The notes beneath the pieces were generated by a model. It made no database searches. It worked only from the letters and a program-made list of their open reading frames with translations, and was not told the origin of the DNA. From the NCBI RefSeq assembly GCF_043876835.1, contig NZ_JBAWJZ010000004.1, positions 124,001 through 188,000 on the forward strand: a DNA stretch of 64,000 nt, given 5' to 3'. A program made the translations under genes and the position numbers. Each line of letters starts with the position of its first letter. The first letter of the stretch is position 1. The DNA comes from Yeosuana sp043876835 (GTDB lineage: Bacteria; Bacteroidota; Bacteroidia; Flavobacteriales; Flavobacteriaceae). Shown one piece after another: positions 61,502 to 64,000 of this stretch.

Positions 61502-62046
61502 TAAGATTTTTTAATAATTTCTGCAAGTAATTTTTTTGCTCTTAATAATTTAACTTTCACGTTATTCATCGGTTCGTTTAGCTGCTTCGAAATCTCTTTG
61601 TAGCTTAATTCTTGAAAGTATCTTAAGTTTATGATTTCTTGATAATGTGGATTCAATTTTTTAATATCACGAAGTAGTTTTGCCAAATTCTGCTCAATTA
61701 TTAAGGTATCTTCAACCGATGGAGTTTCATCTAAAATTTGAAGTGTTTTTTCTTCATCATCAAAATTTCTTTGAGAAATATAGTTTTTCTCTTTTCTCAA
61801 TAAATCAATATGAATGTTTTTTGAAATAGTGATAAGCCATGTTTTGAACTTAAAATTGTCATCAAAGGTTTCAATTTTGTCAAAGGCTTTTGAAAATGTT
61901 TGAATAGTTATATCTTCTGCATCATTTTCATTTTCTATACGCTTTAATTGAAAACCATAAACGTCATCCCAAAAAGTATCCAACAAATAATTAAATGCTT
62001 TCTGGTCATTAAGCTTTGCTCTTTTAATAGCTTCTTTTATTTCCAA
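61501..62046 (-). CDS. ECF-type RNA polymerase sigma factor
   Basis: The 181-residue protein has sigma-2 (DAEDITIQTFSKAFDKIETF, FKTWLITISKNIHIDLLRK) and sigma-4 (LNPHYQEIINLRYFQELSYK, MNNVKVKLLRAKKLL). No anti-sigma gene follows; instead an Nramp-like gene overlaps it by one base and a GT2 gene precedes it with a ten-base overlap. The target promoters are unknown. Confidence 0.9.
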   Translation of the reverse strand: MEIKEAIKRAKLNDQKAFNYLLDTFWDDVYGFQLKRIENENDAEDITIQTFSKAFDKIETFDDNFKFKTWLITISKNIHIDLLRKEKNYISQRNFDDEEKTLQILDETPSVEDTLIIEQNLAKLLRDIKKLNPHYQEIINLRYFQELSYKEISKQLNEPMNNVKVKLLRAKKLLAEIIKKS

Positions 62047-63149
62047 TGATTTGGTTTTGAAATAAGATTATTTATAAAGATAGTTAATTGTGTAATAATT
62101 AAAAAGATTTCTAAAAAAGGAAGGAAGATAAGCGTATCTTTTTCGCCTATTTTTTTTGTTGAAAAACCAATGACAATGTATTGAATGATAAATATAAAGA
62201 GAAATAAAGAAAGAACAATTTTCCATTTAAAGGTTAATGCTAGAAGAGTTATAGCCAATATCCAGAAAAACAGTTGAGATACATATAAACTTGCAAGCAG
62301 TATTTTGTGTTTTAGTTTATAATAATTTGCCGTTGAAATATGTCTTCTTTTTTGGTTAAACCAATCTTTGAATTTGGTTTCTGGAATGGATTTGGTGAAA
62401 CTTTCTTGAGAAAAACAAATGGCTGTGTTTTTTGCAGTAGCAATTTGATTAATAAGCAAATCGTCATCACCAGAGCGAACATTCATATGGCTAATAAATC
62501 CGTTTGCACTAAAGAATTCACTTTTTTTATAGGCTAAATTTCTACCAACACCCATATATGGTAAACCTATTTTGGCAAATGAAAAATAGTGAATCGCTGT
62601 CATTAAAGTTTCAAATCGAATAAGCTTATTCAGAAAAGATTTTTTAATTTTTTTATAGGCTCCATAACCTAAAACAATGGTTTTGGTGTCGTCAAAAAGA
62701 GAGCACATTTCAGAAATCCAATGTTCAGAAACAGGTTTGCAATCGGCATCGGTAAATAATAGGTGGTTATGTTTGGCTACTTTTATACCAAGGGTTAATG
62801 CATATTTTTTGTTTCCCCAAAAAGCTTCAATGTTTTTTACGTTAACAATTTTTATATTGTCATGTTTACTTGCAAAAGATTCCATAACCTTTAAGGTTTT
62901 ATCTATTGAAGCATCATTTATTAAAATGATTTCAAAACTTGGATAAACCTGAGAAATTATTGAAGGCAAAAATTTCTTTAAATTTTCAGCTTCATTTTTA
63001 GCACAAACAATAACGGATATTGGAAGATTACTCGAACTTCCTTTTTTTGATTTTAGAAATGCGAATTTTCCGAAGATAAAAATGTAAAAAATAACTTGAA
63101 TACAAACTACAAATACAAAAATGTAGAATACAAAATCAAGCAATATCAT
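62037..63149 (-). CDS. GT2-family glycosyltransferase, membrane-bound
   Basis: The 370-residue protein has one N-terminal helix, then a GT-A domain: SVIVCAKNEAENLKKFLPS, LINDASIDKTLKV, TDADCKPVSEHW (DxD-type) and QKRRHIS. Several C-terminal helices follow. It probably adds a sugar to an envelope polysaccharide or lipid. The acceptor and sugar cannot be predicted. Confidence 0.85.
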   Translation of the reverse strand: MILLDFVFYIFVFVVCIQVIFYIFIFGKFAFLKSKKGSSSNLPISVIVCAKNEAENLKKFLPSIISQVYPSFEIILINDASIDKTLKVMESFASKHDNIKIVNVKNIEAFWGNKKYALTLGIKVAKHNHLLFTDADCKPVSEHWISEMCSLFDDTKTIVLGYGAYKKIKKSFLNKLIRFETLMTAIHYFSFAKIGLPYMGVGRNLAYKKSEFFSANGFISHMNVRSGDDDLLINQIATAKNTAICFSQESFTKSIPETKFKDWFNQKRRHISTANYYKLKHKILLASLYVSQLFFWILAITLLALTFKWKIVLSLFLFIFIIQYIVIGFSTKKIGEKDTLIFLPFLEIFLIITQLTIFINNLISKPNHWK

Positions 63150-63152
63150 AAA

Positions 63153-63359
63153 CTATGCGGAATGTTTAGGCTCATTGCATTCACTAAATTGGTCAGGAGT
63201 TTTTCCGCAAAAACCACAAGCCTGACCATCTTTGTTTAGCATTGGATTTTGACTTGCACAAGTTCCCGCAAATTTACCATCTTTTTTTGCCCAAATTTTA
63301 ATAGCAATTCCAGCTATTCCTAAACCTAACAAAGCGATAGTTATTAAAAGAAGTTTCAT
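63153..63359 (-). CDS. Small Cys-rich membrane-anchored protein
   Basis: The ATG at 63359 gives a 68-residue protein with one N-terminal helix (MKLLLITIALLGLGIAGIAI). An extracytoplasmic tail carries Cys in GTCASQNP, GQACGFCGK and FSECNEP, perhaps a metal- or disulfide-bound mini-domain. It is labelled only as membrane or secreted in relatives I recall. It leads the GT2-sigma-Nramp run, three bases before GT2. Confidence 0.7.
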   Translation of the reverse strand: MKLLLITIALLGLGIAGIAIKIWAKKDGKFAGTCASQNPMLNKDGQACGFCGKTPDQFSECNEPKHSA

Positions 63360-63377
63360 TTTAATTATAATTTGTTG

Positions 63378-63385
63378 CAAAGATA
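63378..63385 (-). promoter_or_regulatory. Probable -7 box for the small Cys-rich gene and its operon
   Basis: Minus-strand TATCTTTG fits TAnnTTTG, 19 bases before the start at 63359. Confidence 0.45.
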
Positions 63386-63510
63386 ATGCTTTTGAATAAA
63401 ATACTTGTAAAAATGAACTTTTTGATATTTGTAGTGACTAATAATATTTTTTGTGTCTTAAAAGCAAATAATTCTTATATTTAATATACTAACTATTAAA
63501 CTTTTAATAT

Positions 63511-64000
63511 ATGAAAAAATTATTCGCAGAATTTTTTGGAACATTTTGGCTTGTTTTTGGCGGTTGTGGAAGCGCCATTTTTGCTGCAGGATTTCCTGAA
63601 CTTGGTATTGGTTTTGCTGGTGTTGCACTGGCATTTGGTTTAACAGTATTAACTATGGCTTTTGCTGTAGGACACATTTCAGGAGGGCATTTTAATCCAG
63701 CGGTATCTTTTGGTTTATGGGCAGGAGGGAAGTTTCCAGCCAAAGATTTATTGGGTTATATAATAGCTCAAGTGGTTGGTGCAATTGCTGCCGCCGGAGT
63801 GTTGTATTTAATTATATCTGGAAAATCTGATTTTGTTGATATTGGAGGTTTTGCAGCTAATGGATATGGTGAGTTGTCGCCTGGTGGATATTCTATGGCT
63901 TCTGCTTTAATAGCTGAATTTGTATTAACAGCGTTTTTCTTATTGGTTATTTTAGGAAGTACCAATGAAAGAGCTCCAAAAGGATTTGCTCCAATAGCTA
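63511..64000 (+). CDS. aqpZ: Aquaporin Z, N-terminal part (runs off right edge)
   Basis: An open frame from the ATG at 63511 continues past base 64000 (163 codons seen). It contains the first NPA box (GGHFNPAVSFGLWAGGKF) and the helix start MKKLFAEFFGTFWLVFGGCG of AqpZ-type water channels. The second NPA box is beyond the window. AqpZ passes water and not glycerol, which matches the sequence so far. Minus-strand frames inside it are shadows. Confidence 0.92.
   Translation, partial: MKKLFAEFFGTFWLVFGGCGSAIFAAGFPELGIGFAGVALAFGLTVLTMAFAVGHISGGHFNPAVSFGLWAGGKFPAKDLLGYIIAQVVGAIAAAGVLYLIISGKSDFVDIGGFAANGYGELSPGGYSMASALIAEFVLTAFFLLVILGSTNERAPKGFAPIA

Noticed and set aside
63504..63965. Two minus-strand frames at the right edge
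   Set aside because: They lie opposite the aquaporin frame with its NPA box and have low-complexity composition.
1..64000. CRISPR arrays, insertion sequences, prophage, rRNA
   Set aside because: I found no regularly spaced repeats, no transposase or integrase gene and no rRNA in the window.

Overview
The window reads as chromosome of a Flavobacteriaceae-type marine or aquatic Bacteroidetes. The DNA is AT-rich and ribosome-binding sites are weak. Many genes carry the Bacteroidetes -7 promoter box TAnnTTTG a few tens of bases before the start. Two type IX secretion genes are present (porT and a plug protein), along with a menaquinone methyltransferase and a sodium-pumping NQR complex. I saw no phage, insertion sequence or CRISPR array; this is core chromosome with a few accessory patches.

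Region by region. 1-3 kb: start of a TamA/BamA-like lipoprotein, a SpoU rRNA methyltransferase, porT and ubiE/menG. 3-5.7 kb: a Ktr-type potassium uptake pair. 5.8-13 kb: a stress-like accessory block made of a small membrane protein, an AI-2E family permease, an AraC-type regulator, a lone receiver, a CHASE3-PAS histidine kinase, then lmo0937/YtxH/YqjE-like membrane proteins, a lipoprotein and a small beta-barrel. 13-22.5 kb: aminotransferase, fatty-acid desaturase, rsmG, a TPR protein, pruA, a TANGO2-like protein coupled to a probable permuted papain-fold protein, apaG and the T9SS plug protein. 22.6-31 kb: nqrABCDEF, then apbE, whose product flavinylates NqrB and NqrC. 30.8-37.7 kb: housekeeping genes (methyltransferase, cupin, map, CoA-transferase, HAD, gpmI), a secreted ankyrin protein, tRNA-Gly(TCC) and pepE. 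37.8-42.8 kb: two tandem secreted CarboxypepD-like paralogues, a secreted protein of unknown function, an M1 metallopeptidase and tatA.

42.8-51 kb on the minus strand is a kynurenine-degradation cluster: kynureninase, kynurenine 3-monooxygenase, RidA-type aminomuconate deaminase, aminomuconate-semialdehyde dehydrogenase, an atypical SDR, 3-hydroxyanthranilate dioxygenase, ACMS decarboxylase and an O-methyltransferase. Together these would carry kynurenine through 3-hydroxyanthranilate and 2-aminomuconate toward central metabolism. Tryptophan dioxygenase and formamidase are not in the window. Two small membrane proteins of unknown role ride in the cluster. A repeat-like structured element of about 80 bp sits between the SDR and the dioxygenase.

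51-64 kb: a (4Fe-4S) protein, a lipoprotein, msrA, a coiled-coil protein with a cysteine-less zinc-ribbon remnant, a Nif3-like protein, lpxK, a TPR hybrid histidine kinase, gap, lipA, a divergent Nramp-like transporter overlapping an ECF sigma factor and a GT2 glycosyltransferase, a small Cys-rich membrane protein, and the start of aquaporin Z at the right edge.

The parts most worth a second look are the 5.8-13 kb regulatory and membrane cassette, the TANGO2/papain-fold pair, the unexplained passengers and repeat in the kynurenine cluster, and the Nramp-like transporter that has lost the canonical metal-site motifs.
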